Source: SHVO01 sp041919675 (GTDB taxonomy: Bacteria; Pseudomonadota; Alphaproteobacteria; Rhodospirillales; Rhodospirillaceae). From it: 12,304 nucleotides of DNA. Numbering within the stretch: position 1 is the first letter of the stretch; each line of letters starts with the position of its first letter. Positions 1-7,157 of the stretch are shown here, piece after piece. The notes beneath the pieces were generated by a model. The model worked only from the letters and a program-made list of their open reading frames with translations, had not been told where the DNA came from and made no database searches. The translations under genes were made by a program, and so were the position numbers. The stretch lies in contig JAYRTJ010000102.1 in the NCBI GenBank assembly GCA_041919675.1, positions 1-12,304 on the forward strand, in the 5' to 3' direction.

Positions 1-540
1 ATCGCGCGTATCGTGCACCATGACGCCGATCAGGTCGCCGTTCTTGTCGCGGCCGCGCACATACACCGTCAGGCTTTCGCTGATCTGATTGAACGTCCCG
101 TCACGCAGCAGCACCTGGGACACATCGCTGCGGATGGTCCATTGCAGTTCCTTGAACGAGCGCATGGTCTCGGGGACCAGGTAAAGCGTGAAGAACAATC
201 CCATGGCGAGCGACGCGCCGGCGCAGAGCAGCGCGGGCGCCGCGATGCGCATGCGGCTCATGCCGGCGGCCTGCGCGACGACGAGTTCACGGTCGAGCGA
301 CAGCTTGCTGTAGACGAACAGGACCACGAAGAAGAGCGCGGCCGGCAGGATGACCGAAAGGAACCAGGGCAGAAGCAGAACCGTCAGCTTCAGCCACGCG
401 CCGAGCGCGAGGCCCTTGTTGACGATGAATTGCAGGAACTGCAGCGACTGCGTCAGCCACACAAGGAACGCGAGCGCCACGCTGACAAAGCTGGTGCCAA
501 CGATCAACTGCCGGAAAATGTACCAGGTGATGCCGGACAT
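1..540 (-). CDS. lptF: LptF, LPS export ABC transporter permease (partial)
   Basis: The 5' part (180 codons) of a minus-strand gene that continues beyond the left edge. It starts at ATG 540-538 and reads MSGITWYIFRQLIVG. It belongs to the YjgP/YjgQ family: LptF pairs with LptG and the LptB ATPase to extract lipopolysaccharide from the inner membrane and pass it to the LptC/A bridge. Visible are a first hydrophobic span at about residues 7-29, a second at about 53-75 (LTVLLLPWFLSVILPAALFF), the family-typical cytoplasmic stretch LSLDRELVVAQAAGMS, and a third span at about 98-117. After that begins the periplasmic beta-jellyroll part (LRDGTFNQISESLTVYVRGR). A GAGG lies 4 nt before the ATG. lptG would be expected next, outside the window. 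LptG itself is a less likely alternative; the gene order (first gene, divergent side) and the N-terminus favour LptF. Confidence 0.92.
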   Translation of the reverse strand, partial: MSGITWYIFRQLIVGTSFVSVALAFLVWLTQSLQFLQFIVNKGLALGAWLKLTVLLLPWFLSVILPAALFFVVLFVYSKLSLDRELVVAQAAGMSRMRIAAPALLCAGASLAMGLFFTLYLVPETMRSFKELQWTIRSDVSQVLLRDGTFNQISESLTVYVRGRDKNGDLIGVMVHDTRD

Positions 541-563
541 CGCGCCTCGTTGTTTCGCCAGCG

Positions 564-593
564 ACTATACCCCTGCACCTTACGCGGGAACCA
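564..593 (-). promoter_or_regulatory. Possible lptF promoter
   Basis: On the minus strand a TATAGT hexamer (plus-strand ACTATA, 564-569) lies 24 bases upstream of the lptF ATG and is a 5/6 match to the sigma-70 -10 box. The best -35 with an 18-nt spacer is a poor TGGTTC (588-593). Only the -10 is convincing, so this is a weak call. Confidence 0.3.
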
Positions 594-731
594 GTGCGGT
601 CTCATGACGCTTTGGAGCGCGCTTTTCTCCCGTGTTTGCCCCATGTTTGCAAGGCTTGCGCGGGGGCTTGGCGGGAACAACTTGGGCGCGTTCGAGGGAT
701 GCGCGAGACACCAAAAAATATCAAGTGACAG

Positions 732-759
732 TGAAACGTTTTGCCGCGCGAAGCGTCTA
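732..759 (+). promoter_or_regulatory. ECF-sigma-like promoter before the secreted Cys protein
   Basis: TGAAAC (732-737), a 16-nt spacer and CGTCTA (754-759). This has the '-35 GAAC/AAAC, -10 CGTC/GTCTA' layout of extracytoplasmic-function sigma promoters (compare TGAAAC-N16-CGT in Bacillus ECF regulons, and GGAAC-N16/17-CGTT for alphaproteobacterial EcfG). It lies in a locally AT-richer stretch and would place the transcript start about 45 nt before the ATG at 812. A TATCAT (758-763) overlaps it, but no sigma-70 -35 sits at the right distance. Predicted from pattern only. Confidence 0.42.
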
Positions 760-811
760 TCATTAAAATGCCTTTATTCGCCTGGGTTGGGCGGCAAGGG
801 GAAGGTTGCAC

Positions 812-1369
812 ATGAAAATCCGACTGATGCGCGCCGTCATCGGCGCGGCTGCCGTCTGCGGAGCCGCCGGCGCGGCGGTCCCGGTCCAGGCCGGCGATCT
901 CTCCACGTGCATGACCGCGCAGGAAGCCCGGGCCTTCAGCCTGCGGCATCTGCAAAGCCGCCTCATGGTGGCGGGTCTCGCCTGCAATCAGCGTGACGCC
1001 TACAACAATTTCGTCGAGTCCTTCCGTCCGCCCCTGGCCGACGCGGGCGCCGATTTCATCGGTTATTTCCAGCGCTCGGGCGGCGGCCAGACCGCTTTGA
1101 ACCGCCACGTCACAGCGCTTGCCAATGTCGCGGGCCTTCAGCGCGCCTCCGATCCGCAGGCGTTCTGCGAAGAGACCTGGAACATGTTCCTGCTTCTCGA
1201 AGAAGCGCCGTCCGAATTGGATGCGCAGGCGATCGCGCATGTGATGAAAGACGCGGGCGCGCCGGTGCTCTGCGCCGCGCCGCCGGCCGCGCCGGCCCGC
1301 CCCGTGACCGCCGAAGCCGCCGGCGTCGTGAAGGCCGCCGTCGAAGCGCCGGCTTATACTGTCGACTGA
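812..1369 (+). CDS. Secreted four-cysteine protein of unknown function
   Basis: A 185-aa protein. I cannot assign a function. ATG 812 is chosen over a TTG two codons upstream because a purine-rich AAGG (802-805) sits 6 nt before it. The N-terminus is a clear Sec signal peptide: MKIR, then a hydrophobic Ala/Val core, with likely cleavage after VQA (residue 27). The mature part has exactly four cysteines (33, 58, 119, 154), suggesting two disulfides in the periplasm or outside the cell. It is helical in character with the patterns LQSRLMVAGLACNQRDAYNNFV and AFCEETWNMF. From memory this spacing resembles uncharacterised secreted proteins common in alphaproteobacteria. The tail (about 155-180) is low-complexity Ala/Pro/Val. 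It is divergent from lptF and convergent with the FAD oxidase, so it is a single-gene unit. The upstream ECF-like promoter suggests an envelope-stress role, which is inference. Confidence 0.88.
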   Translation: MKIRLMRAVIGAAAVCGAAGAAVPVQAGDLSTCMTAQEARAFSLRHLQSRLMVAGLACNQRDAYNNFVESFRPPLADAGADFIGYFQRSGGGQTALNRHVTALANVAGLQRASDPQAFCEETWNMFLLLEEAPSELDAQAIAHVMKDAGAPVLCAAPPAAPARPVTAEAAGVVKAAVEAPAYTVD

Positions 1370-1370
1370 T

Positions 1371-1390
1371 TTCAGCGGCTGTATGCTGAA
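1371..1390. repeat. Short inverted repeat after the stop codon
   Basis: TTCAGC (1371-1376) and GCTGAA (1385-1390) form a 6-bp stem with an 8-nt loop, beginning 1 nt after the TGA of the secreted-protein gene and 2 nt before the main terminator. It is not followed by a T-run on either strand, so it is not a terminator itself. It could protect the 3' end of the mRNA. Confidence 0.5.
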
Positions 1391-1392
1391 AT

Positions 1393-1426
1393 AAAAAACG
1401 CCGGCCTGACGGGGCCGGCGTTTTTT
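1393..1426. terminator. Strong bidirectional intrinsic terminator
   Basis: CGCCGGCC (1399-1406), a 6-nt loop TGACGG, then GGCCGGCG (1413-1420), flanked by six A's on the left (1393-1398) and six T's on the right (1421-1426). The stem is perfect at 8 GC pairs, or 14 bp counting the A/T flanks. Because both flanks are homopolymers it can work on both strands, ending the secreted-protein gene (+) and the four-gene minus-strand operon that stops at 1447. Confidence 0.93.
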
Positions 1427-1446
1427 CATGGCGTTCGAGGCTGGGG

Positions 1447-2913
1447 CTAATCGACCACTTTGCCGGGGTTCATCAGGTTCTGTGGATCGATGGCGTGTTT
1501 CAGGCGGCGCATCAGGTCCAGTTCGACCGGATCCTTGTAGTGCTTCATTTCCTCGACCTTGAGACGGCCGATGCCGTGCTCGGCGGAGATCGAGCCGTTC
1601 ATGCTGACGACAAGATCGTGAACGATGCGGTTCATCTCGGTCCACTGCGCAAGATAGGCCGCCTTGTCGGCGCCCGGCGGCTGCGAGATGTTGAAGTGGA
1701 TGTTGCCGTCGCCGAGATGGCCGAACGGCACGGGGCGCGCGCCGGGGAAGTGCTTGGCGATCAGGTCCATGCCTTGCGCGATGAACGAGGGCACCAGCGA
1801 CACAGGCACGGCGACGTCGTGTTTGATGCTGCCGCCTTCGTGCTTCTGCGCTTCGGGGAGCGACTCGCGGATGCGCCACAGGTTGTTGCGCTGTTCGAGG
1901 CTCTCGGCGATCACGGCGTCGGTGAGGATCTCTTCGCCGAACGCGGTTTCAAGAAGCGCTTCGAAGCTCGCTCGGACAGAAGCATCCGGACGCGAGGTCG
2001 AGAACTCGATCAGCACGTACCACGGCGAGGGCGCCTGCAGCGGATCGGACACGCCCGCGATATGGCGCATGCACATTTCAAGCCCGATGCGCGGGATCAA
2101 TTCGAAGGCCGTGACCGCATCGCCGGACAGCGCGCGGGCGTGGTTGAGAAGCTTGGTGGCGTCGTCGAGATTGCTGACGGCGCAGAATGCCGTCGCCGTT
2201 TCCACAGGGCGCGGGAACAGCTTCAGCACCGCCGCGGCGATGATGCCGAGGGTGCCTTCGGCGCCGACAAACATTTGGCGCAACGCATATCCGGTGTTGT
2301 CCTTGCCCAGCGCGCGCAGGCCGTTCCAGATGCGTCCGTCGGGAAGCACCACTTCAAGGCCGAGCACGAGATCGCGCGCGTTGCCGTAACGCAGCACGTT
2401 GATGCCGCCGGCGTTGGTCGCGAGATTGCCGCCGATCTGGCAGCTGCCTTCCGCGCCAAGGCTCAAGGGGAACAGGCAGTTCTTTTCCGCCGCGACGCGC
2501 TGGACGTCGGCGAGGATGCAGCCCGCTTCCACGGTGATGGTGAAGTTCACCGGATCGATGGCGCGCACCTTGTTCATGCGTCCGAGGCTGACGATGATCT
2601 CGCTGGCGTCTTCACGCACCGCCGCGCCGCCGCAGAGACCCGTGTTGCCGCCTTGCGGAACGATGGGCATCTTGGCCGCGGCGCAAGTCGCGACGATCTG
2701 CGCGAGTTCGGCGGTCGTGGCCGGGCGAACGACCAGCGCCGCCTTGCCCTTGGTATAGAGCCCACGCTCCTCGTGCAGATACGGCGCCATGGCGCCGGGA
2801 TCGCGGATGATGCCGGTCGGACCGACGATTTCGGTCAAGCGGTCGAGCAGGGACTGATCAAGGGGCACGGGGGTAAATCTCGAAGTTGCTTCGGTGGCAG
2901 TGATATGGCGCAA
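1447..2913 (-). CDS. FAD-linked D-2-hydroxyacid dehydrogenase (GlcD/D2HGDH type)
   Basis: A 488-aa flavoprotein of the VAO/PCMH fold. The N-terminal FAD_binding_4 domain shows VRPATTAELAQIV, the pyrophosphate loop PQGGNTGLCGG (about 86-96), GCQ-type GSCQIGGNLATNAGG and FVGAEGTLGI. The C-terminal FAD-oxidase domain carries the metal-site signature GHLGDGNIHFN (His399, His406) and SAEHGIG (Glu445), as in D-2-hydroxyglutarate and D-lactate dehydrogenases. It would oxidise a D-2-hydroxyacid to the 2-oxoacid and pass electrons to an acceptor; the exact substrate cannot be read here. The start is uncertain. TTG 2913 gives the longest form, but its GGAGG is only 2 nt away. GTG 2868 would give a 473-aa protein starting nearer the conserved region but lacks a Shine-Dalgarno. 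It lies 44 nt after tsaC and is last in the operon; next to Sua5 this partner is common in alphaproteobacteria. Confidence 0.9.
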   Translation of the reverse strand: MRHITATEATSRFTPVPLDQSLLDRLTEIVGPTGIIRDPGAMAPYLHEERGLYTKGKAALVVRPATTAELAQIVATCAAAKMPIVPQGGNTGLCGGAAVREDASEIIVSLGRMNKVRAIDPVNFTITVEAGCILADVQRVAAEKNCLFPLSLGAEGSCQIGGNLATNAGGINVLRYGNARDLVLGLEVVLPDGRIWNGLRALGKDNTGYALRQMFVGAEGTLGIIAAAVLKLFPRPVETATAFCAVSNLDDATKLLNHARALSGDAVTAFELIPRIGLEMCMRHIAGVSDPLQAPSPWYVLIEFSTSRPDASVRASFEALLETAFGEEILTDAVIAESLEQRNNLWRIRESLPEAQKHEGGSIKHDVAVPVSLVPSFIAQGMDLIAKHFPGARPVPFGHLGDGNIHFNISQPPGADKAAYLAQWTEMNRIVHDLVVSMNGSISAEHGIGRLKVEEMKHYKDPVELDLMRRLKHAIDPQNLMNPGKVVD

Positions 2914-2957
2914 AGCCTCCGGCGGCGCAACTCTCGGGGCCCGGATTCAGGCGTGTT

Positions 2958-3884
2958 TCAACGTCCCCGGGCGGCCCGCTCCAAGCGGTCGTTGATCGCG
3001 AGGCCGATGCCCACAAGCGGCACGGGCGCCACCGCGATCCCCTGGTAACGGGCGGGGTCATCCAGGGCGCGGATCATGGCGAAGAGATTCGCAGCCGCTT
3101 CCTTGAGATCGCCGCCCGGGCTCAAGTTGAGGATCGCACCGGGGGTCTTGCCGAAGCCGAGCAGCGCCTCGCGTCCCGCGGCGTGGGGAGCGTTCATGCG
3201 CAGCGGAACCGAAGGCGCATAATGCGACGCAAGCTGCCCCGGCGATTTGGGCGCGGCCGGGTCGGCCGCCGCCGTGGTCACATCGCCGATGACGCGCGCG
3301 ATGTCTTCCTGCGTGACGCTGCCGGGCCGCAGGATCGCGGCCACCGGTCCGGTCAAATCGAGCACGGTGGATTCAATGCCGACACGGGCGCGCCCGCCGT
3401 CGACAACGAGATCCACTTTATCGCCCAGGGACGCGGTGACGTGCGCGGCTTCGGTGGGGCTCACGGTGCCGGAAATGTTGGCGCTGGGCGCGGCGAGCGG
3501 GCGCTGGGCGGCGGCAAGGATCTCCTGCGCGATCGGATGCGCGGGCATGCGCAAGGCCAGGCTCGGCAGGCCGGCCGAGACCAGCTCGGACACCGGACAC
3601 GCCGCGCGGCGCGGCAGAACAAAGGTCAGCGGGCCGGGCCAGAAGATATGCGCGAGACGGTCAAAGCGCTCGTCGGCGCGCGCGAAGTCCGCGACCCAAT
3701 CGCGCCCGCCCACATGGACGATCAGGGGATTGAACGACGGGCGCCCCTTGGCTTCAAAGATGCGCGCGACCGCGCGCCCTTGCGTCGCATCGGCGGCGAG
3801 GCCGTAAACGGTCTCGGTCGGGATCGCGACCAGCCCGCCCGCGCGCAGGATCTCCGCGGCTCTTACGATGACCGGCGCGCTCAT
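2958..3884 (-). CDS. tsaC: L-threonylcarbamoyladenylate synthase (TsaC/Sua5)
   Basis: 308 aa, the long Sua5 form: a YrdC domain plus C-terminal Sua5 domain. It makes threonylcarbamoyl-AMP from threonine, bicarbonate and ATP, the first step of t6A37 formation in ANN-decoding tRNAs, in the cytoplasm. The YrdC domain (about 3-195) shows IPTETVYGLAADA (21-33), the KGRPSFNPLIVHV substrate loop (46-58), FWPGPLTFVL (81-90), APSANISG (132-139) and STVLDL (172-177). The linker motif SPGQLASHYAP (214-224), known to close over the active site in Sua5, is present, followed by the Rossmann-like Sua5 domain. The frame is open 43 codons further upstream, but that part is Arg-rich shadow of cysQ. ATG 3884-3882 is chosen because it overlaps the cysQ stop by 4 nt (ATGA), implying translational coupling. 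Confidence 0.95.
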   Translation of the reverse strand: MSAPVIVRAAEILRAGGLVAIPTETVYGLAADATQGRAVARIFEAKGRPSFNPLIVHVGGRDWVADFARADERFDRLAHIFWPGPLTFVLPRRAACPVSELVSAGLPSLALRMPAHPIAQEILAAAQRPLAAPSANISGTVSPTEAAHVTASLGDKVDLVVDGGRARVGIESTVLDLTGPVAAILRPGSVTQEDIARVIGDVTTAAADPAAPKSPGQLASHYAPSVPLRMNAPHAAGREALLGFGKTPGAILNLSPGGDLKEAAANLFAMIRALDDPARYQGIAVAPVPLVGIGLAINDRLERAARGR

Positions 3885-4678
3885 GCGCGGCCCTCGGCGA
3901 GGAAGCGTCCGTTCAAATAGTTCGCCTTCTTGTAGGTGAGTTCGGCGCCGTCGAAGGTATGCACGCGCCCCCCGGCGGCGCGCAGCACCGCGTGACCCGC
4001 CGCCGTGTCCCATTCCGAGGTTGGCCCGAAGCGCGGATAGAGATCGGCGCGGCCTTCGGCCACCATGCAGAACTTGATCGATGAGCCGACCACAAGACGA
4101 TCGGCGACGACGAAGGCGGCCAGGAACCGGTCGAGCTGATCTTGCACTTCGTGCGATTTGCTGCCGGTGACGATCACGCGGGCGGGACGTAGGCGCGCCG
4201 CGATGGGCTTCGGAACGCCGTCCCGGATCACTTCGGCGCGCTTGTTCACGCCCTCGACATCGGCGACGCCGAGATATGTCTCGCCGCGCGCCGGAGCGTG
4301 AACGATGCCGAGCACCGGCAGGCCATCCAGGATCAGCGCGATGTTCACGGTGAAATCGTTGCCGCTTTTCACGAACTCCTTGGTGCCGTCGAGCGCGTCG
4401 ACCAGCCAGAATGAGCGGCCTTCGAACGACGGAACAAGGCCCTCGGCCATGCGCTCCTCGGCGACGATGGGAAACCGCGGCGTCAGCCGTTCGAGCTCCG
4501 CGGTGACGATGGCTTCGGCGATGCGGTCCGCTTCGGTCACCGGCGAGGCATCGGCCTTGGTGAATGTCTCAAAGCCGCGCGCGCGCACATCGAGGATGGC
4601 GCGACCGGCGGCCTCGGCAATGGGGTGCAGGCGGTCGGCCCAGGCGCCGAGCGTGGAGAAGGAGAGCGGAGCCGGCAT
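3881..4678 (-). CDS. cysQ: CysQ, 3'(2'),5'-bisphosphate nucleotidase
   Basis: 265 aa, inositol-monophosphatase superfamily, CysQ branch. It removes the 3' phosphate of pAp (and PAPS), a by-product of sulfate assimilation and acyl-carrier-protein loading, using Mg2+. Metal-site motifs are all present: DASPVTEAD (43-51), VAEE (72-75, Glu74/Glu75), FWLVDALDGTKEF (90-102, Asp94 and Asp97) and the C-terminal SEWDTAAGHAVLRAAGG (221-237, Asp224), the last being the CysQ-type form. The usual WxxDPxDGT has Ala instead of Pro at residue 95. The metal-binding residues are intact, so activity is expected. The start is ATG 4678-4676, one base after the TGA of the molybdenum hydroxylase gene; a TTG 8 codons upstream lies inside that gene. 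The stop overlaps tsaC by 4 nt. Confidence 0.94.
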   Translation of the reverse strand: MPAPLSFSTLGAWADRLHPIAEAAGRAILDVRARGFETFTKADASPVTEADRIAEAIVTAELERLTPRFPIVAEERMAEGLVPSFEGRSFWLVDALDGTKEFVKSGNDFTVNIALILDGLPVLGIVHAPARGETYLGVADVEGVNKRAEVIRDGVPKPIAARLRPARVIVTGSKSHEVQDQLDRFLAAFVVADRLVVGSSIKFCMVAEGRADLYPRFGPTSEWDTAAGHAVLRAAGGRVHTFDGAELTYKKANYLNGRFLAEGRA

Positions 4679-4679
4679 C

Positions 4680-6998
4680 TCAGCGCACTTTCGCCGCCGC
4701 AAGAGCTTCCCAGATCTTCAAGGGCGTGAGCGGCATGTCGAGATGCGTGATTCCGAGCGGCGCGAGCGCATCGAGCACGGCGTTCACGACGGCGGGTGTT
4801 GCGCCGATGGTGCCGGCTTCGCCGGCGCCTTTCAGTCCGAGGGCGTTGCGGTCGGTGGGCACTTCCGTATAGGCGAAATTGAACGGCGGCGTCGAATCCG
4901 CGCGCGGCATGCAATAATCCATGAACGAGCCGGTCAGCAATTGGCCGGTTTCGTCGTAGACCGCTTCTTCATAAAGCGCCTGGCCGAGGCCCTGCACCGC
5001 GCCGCCGACGATCTGCCCTTCCATCAGCAAGGGATTGAGCGCGCGGCCCAGGTCGTCTTGGATGGTGTAGTTCACGAAAGAAATGACGCCGGTGTCTTCA
5101 TCGACGTCGAGTTCGCAGATGTGACAGCCGTTCGGGAACGTGGATCCCGACGGCGAGAAATTCTCGGAGGCCTTAAGGCCCGCCGCGACGCGCGGCGGCC
5201 GGCGCTTAGGATCAAAAGACGCCGCAACCACGTCCTTAAAAGCGGCGCTGTGATTGGTTCCGGCGACGCGGAAGGTGCCGTTGTCGAAGTTCACGTCGGA
5301 TTCTTTCGCGCCCAGAAGCGCGGCGGCCATCGCCTTGCCCTGATCGATCATTTTTACGCAGTTCACCATGACCGCGCTGCCGCCCACCGGCACCGAGCGC
5401 GAGCCGCCCGTTCCGAAACCCGTGGGAATAAGGTCGCTGTCGCCCTGCTTCACCGTGATGTCGCTGATGGGAATCCCGAACGCATCGGCGGCGATCTGCG
5501 CATAGACGGTTTCGTGCCCCTGGCCGTTGGACTGCGTGCCGATGAGGATCGACAAGCGGCCGTCCTCGCCGAAGAACAGCTGCGGCGTTTCGCCGTTGCC
5601 GCCGGCGCAGGCTTCCACGTAATAACTCACGCCGAGCCCGCGTAGCTTGCCGCGCCTCCCGGCGGCGGCTTTGCGCGCGGGAAGGCCGGACACATCGGCG
5701 CGCAACAGCGCGGCGTCGAGCAGTTCGGCGTAGCGCCCCGAGTCATACTTGGGACCGAGCGCCGTCTGGTACGGGAACTCGTCGGGGCGGATCAGATTGC
5801 GCCGGCGCAGCTGGATCGACGAGACGCCGAGGTCCAACGCGGCTTTTTCGACAAGGCGCTCGATCAGATACGCGGCTTCGGGACGGCCGGCGCCGCGATA
5901 AGCGTCGAGCGGCGCGGTGTTGGTCATCACGACCTTCGCATCCACCGTCGCCGCCGGGATGCGGTAGGCGCCGCAGTACATCGCGCCGCCGGCGGCGGTT
6001 TGCACATAAGCGCCGTATTGAGACAGGTAGGCGCCGACGTTGCCGAGATAAGAGACGCGCAAGGCCAGGAACGTGCCGTCCCTATCGAGTGCGAGTTCGC
6101 CGTGCGTCACCTGATCGCGCCCATGGCAGTCGTTGAGGCAGCTTTCCGCGCGGTCGCCCATCCACCTGACCACGCGCCCGAACGCGCGCGCGGCGGCGAG
6201 GCAGAGGAGCGGCTCGTTGAACAGGAAGTTCTTCATGCCGAAGCCGCCGCCCACGTCCGGGGTGATGACGCGGAAATTGTCGGCCGGCACGCCGAACACC
6301 TGCGAACACCAGTTCTTCAGCGAATGCACGCCCTGCGAGCCTTGCGTGAGGGTGAAGCGTTGCGTCTTCACATCGTATTCGGCGATGGCGCCGCGCGGTT
6401 CGAGCGCGGTGGGAAGGATGCGGCTGTTGCGGATATCGATAGCGACGATGTGCGCGGCGTTCGCGAAGGCCGCTTCGGTTTTCGCGGTATCGCCCGCATG
6501 CCAATAGAGCAGGACGTTGCCCGGCGCTTCGGCGTGAATTGTGTCCGCGTTCGGCGCATCGGCGAGCGACACGACGGCAGGCAGATCGTCGTATTCGACT
6601 TGAATGAGATCGGCCGCGTCCTTGGCCTGCGCGAGGGTTTCCGCGATCACGGCGGCGACGGGTTCGCCGACGTAGCGCACGCGGTTTGTGGCCAAAACGG
6701 GACGGGGCGGCGGTTTTGCGGTCTTGCCGTCGGATCCGCGCGGTACGGCGCCGACGGGAATGGCGCCGACTTTCATCGCCTCGAGATCGTCGGAAGTCAG
6801 AACACCGACGACTCCCGCGGCGGCGCGCGCTTCGGTGACGTCGAGCGCGGTGATAACGGCGTGAGCATGCGGCGAACGCAGGACAAAAAGGAACGCCTGC
6901 CCCTTTACGGCGATATCGTCCGTATAGCGGCCGTTACCGGTCAGGAATCTCTCGTCCTCGACCCGTCTGATGGCTTGGCCGACGCCGAACCGTCCCAT
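4680..6998 (-). CDS. Xanthine dehydrogenase/CoxL-family molybdopterin subunit, encoded alone
   Basis: 772 aa, the large catalytic subunit of a molybdenum hydroxylase. The N-terminal 'a/b hammerhead' domain (about 18-140: RFLTGNGRYTDDI, SPHAHAVI, GEPVAAVIA) is followed by the molybdopterin-cytosine-dinucleotide binding domains with PDVGGGFGMK (247-256), DAYRGAGRPEA (365-375) and GQGHET. The catalytic glutamate is in KGAGEAGTIG (Glu727). AYRGAGR marks a form-II enzyme, not true CO dehydrogenase (AYRCSFR). These enzymes hydroxylate N-heterocycles, purines or aldehydes; the substrate is unknown. Normally an FAD subunit (CoxM) and a 2Fe-2S subunit (CoxS) are encoded next to it, but neither is in this window, so partners must come from elsewhere. 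ATG 6998-6996 has AAGGG 6 nt upstream. First gene of a four-gene minus-strand unit. Confidence 0.93.
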   Translation of the reverse strand: MGRFGVGQAIRRVEDERFLTGNGRYTDDIAVKGQAFLFVLRSPHAHAVITALDVTEARAAAGVVGVLTSDDLEAMKVGAIPVGAVPRGSDGKTAKPPPRPVLATNRVRYVGEPVAAVIAETLAQAKDAADLIQVEYDDLPAVVSLADAPNADTIHAEAPGNVLLYWHAGDTAKTEAAFANAAHIVAIDIRNSRILPTALEPRGAIAEYDVKTQRFTLTQGSQGVHSLKNWCSQVFGVPADNFRVITPDVGGGFGMKNFLFNEPLLCLAAARAFGRVVRWMGDRAESCLNDCHGRDQVTHGELALDRDGTFLALRVSYLGNVGAYLSQYGAYVQTAAGGAMYCGAYRIPAATVDAKVVMTNTAPLDAYRGAGRPEAAYLIERLVEKAALDLGVSSIQLRRRNLIRPDEFPYQTALGPKYDSGRYAELLDAALLRADVSGLPARKAAAGRRGKLRGLGVSYYVEACAGGNGETPQLFFGEDGRLSILIGTQSNGQGHETVYAQIAADAFGIPISDITVKQGDSDLIPTGFGTGGSRSVPVGGSAVMVNCVKMIDQGKAMAAALLGAKESDVNFDNGTFRVAGTNHSAAFKDVVAASFDPKRRPPRVAAGLKASENFSPSGSTFPNGCHICELDVDEDTGVISFVNYTIQDDLGRALNPLLMEGQIVGGAVQGLGQALYEEAVYDETGQLLTGSFMDYCMPRADSTPPFNFAYTEVPTDRNALGLKGAGEAGTIGATPAVVNAVLDALAPLGITHLDMPLTPLKIWEALAAAKVR

Positions 6999-7157
6999 TG
7001 TCTGCCCTTCGCAAGCGCCGAAACGCGCGTGTGTTCAGGCCTCAACCTATGACGCGGACGACGCCCAATGTCCATCGCGTGAGGTTGATTCGCCCATCCG
7101 ACCTGCCTAGGTTAACTCCCACACCCGACTTTTCTCTCTCCAGCCGCGAGTGCTCTC
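6999..7157. other. Divergent intergenic region between coxL-type gene and pepA
   Basis: 159 bp holding the start signals for both directions. A candidate pepA promoter is listed separately. For the leftward operon the best -10-like hexamer is TAGGTT (plus-strand AACCTA, 7044-7049) without a convincing -35. A 7-bp inverted repeat TCAACCT (7042-7048) / AGGTTGA (7082-7088), 33 nt apart, overlaps both candidates and might be an operator, but is short. No RNA gene seen. Confidence 0.4.
7085..7113 (+). promoter_or_regulatory. pepA: Possible pepA promoter
   Basis: TTGATT (7085-7090, 4/6 to the sigma-70 -35), a 17-nt spacer, and TAGGTT (7108-7113, 4/6 to the -10). It lies 44 nt before the pepA ATG. 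The spacing is ideal but the hexamers are average; a GATTC (CcrM-type GANTC) overlaps the -35. Confidence 0.33.

Noticed and set aside
587..613. GGAAC-N16-CGCT, a near match to an EcfG promoter
   Set aside because: The -10 deviates from CGTT, and it lies more than 200 nt before the nearest plus-strand gene.
763..777. TTAA-N7-TTAT, a near match to a CtrA site
   Set aside because: The second half-site is imperfect, it is downstream of the better ECF-type promoter, and short AT-rich motifs are common in this stretch.
602..1879. A 425-codon minus-strand frame covering the secreted-protein gene and the terminator
   Set aside because: It would read straight through the strong bidirectional terminator at 1393-1426, and the plus strand encodes a signal-peptide protein.
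1495..3048. A 517-codon plus-strand frame opposite the FAD dehydrogenase
   Set aside because: It is a shadow with His/Arg/Asp-rich low-complexity translation, and the opposite strand carries a full set of family motifs.
4305..5645. A 446-codon plus-strand frame across cysQ and the Mo-hydroxylase
   Set aside because: It crosses two real genes in antisense and has no motif or start signal.
4680..6998. True aerobic CO dehydrogenase (form I CoxL)
   Set aside because: The active-site loop is AYRGAGR, the form-II type, not the AYRCSFR of carbon-monoxide-oxidising enzymes, and coxM/coxS are absent.
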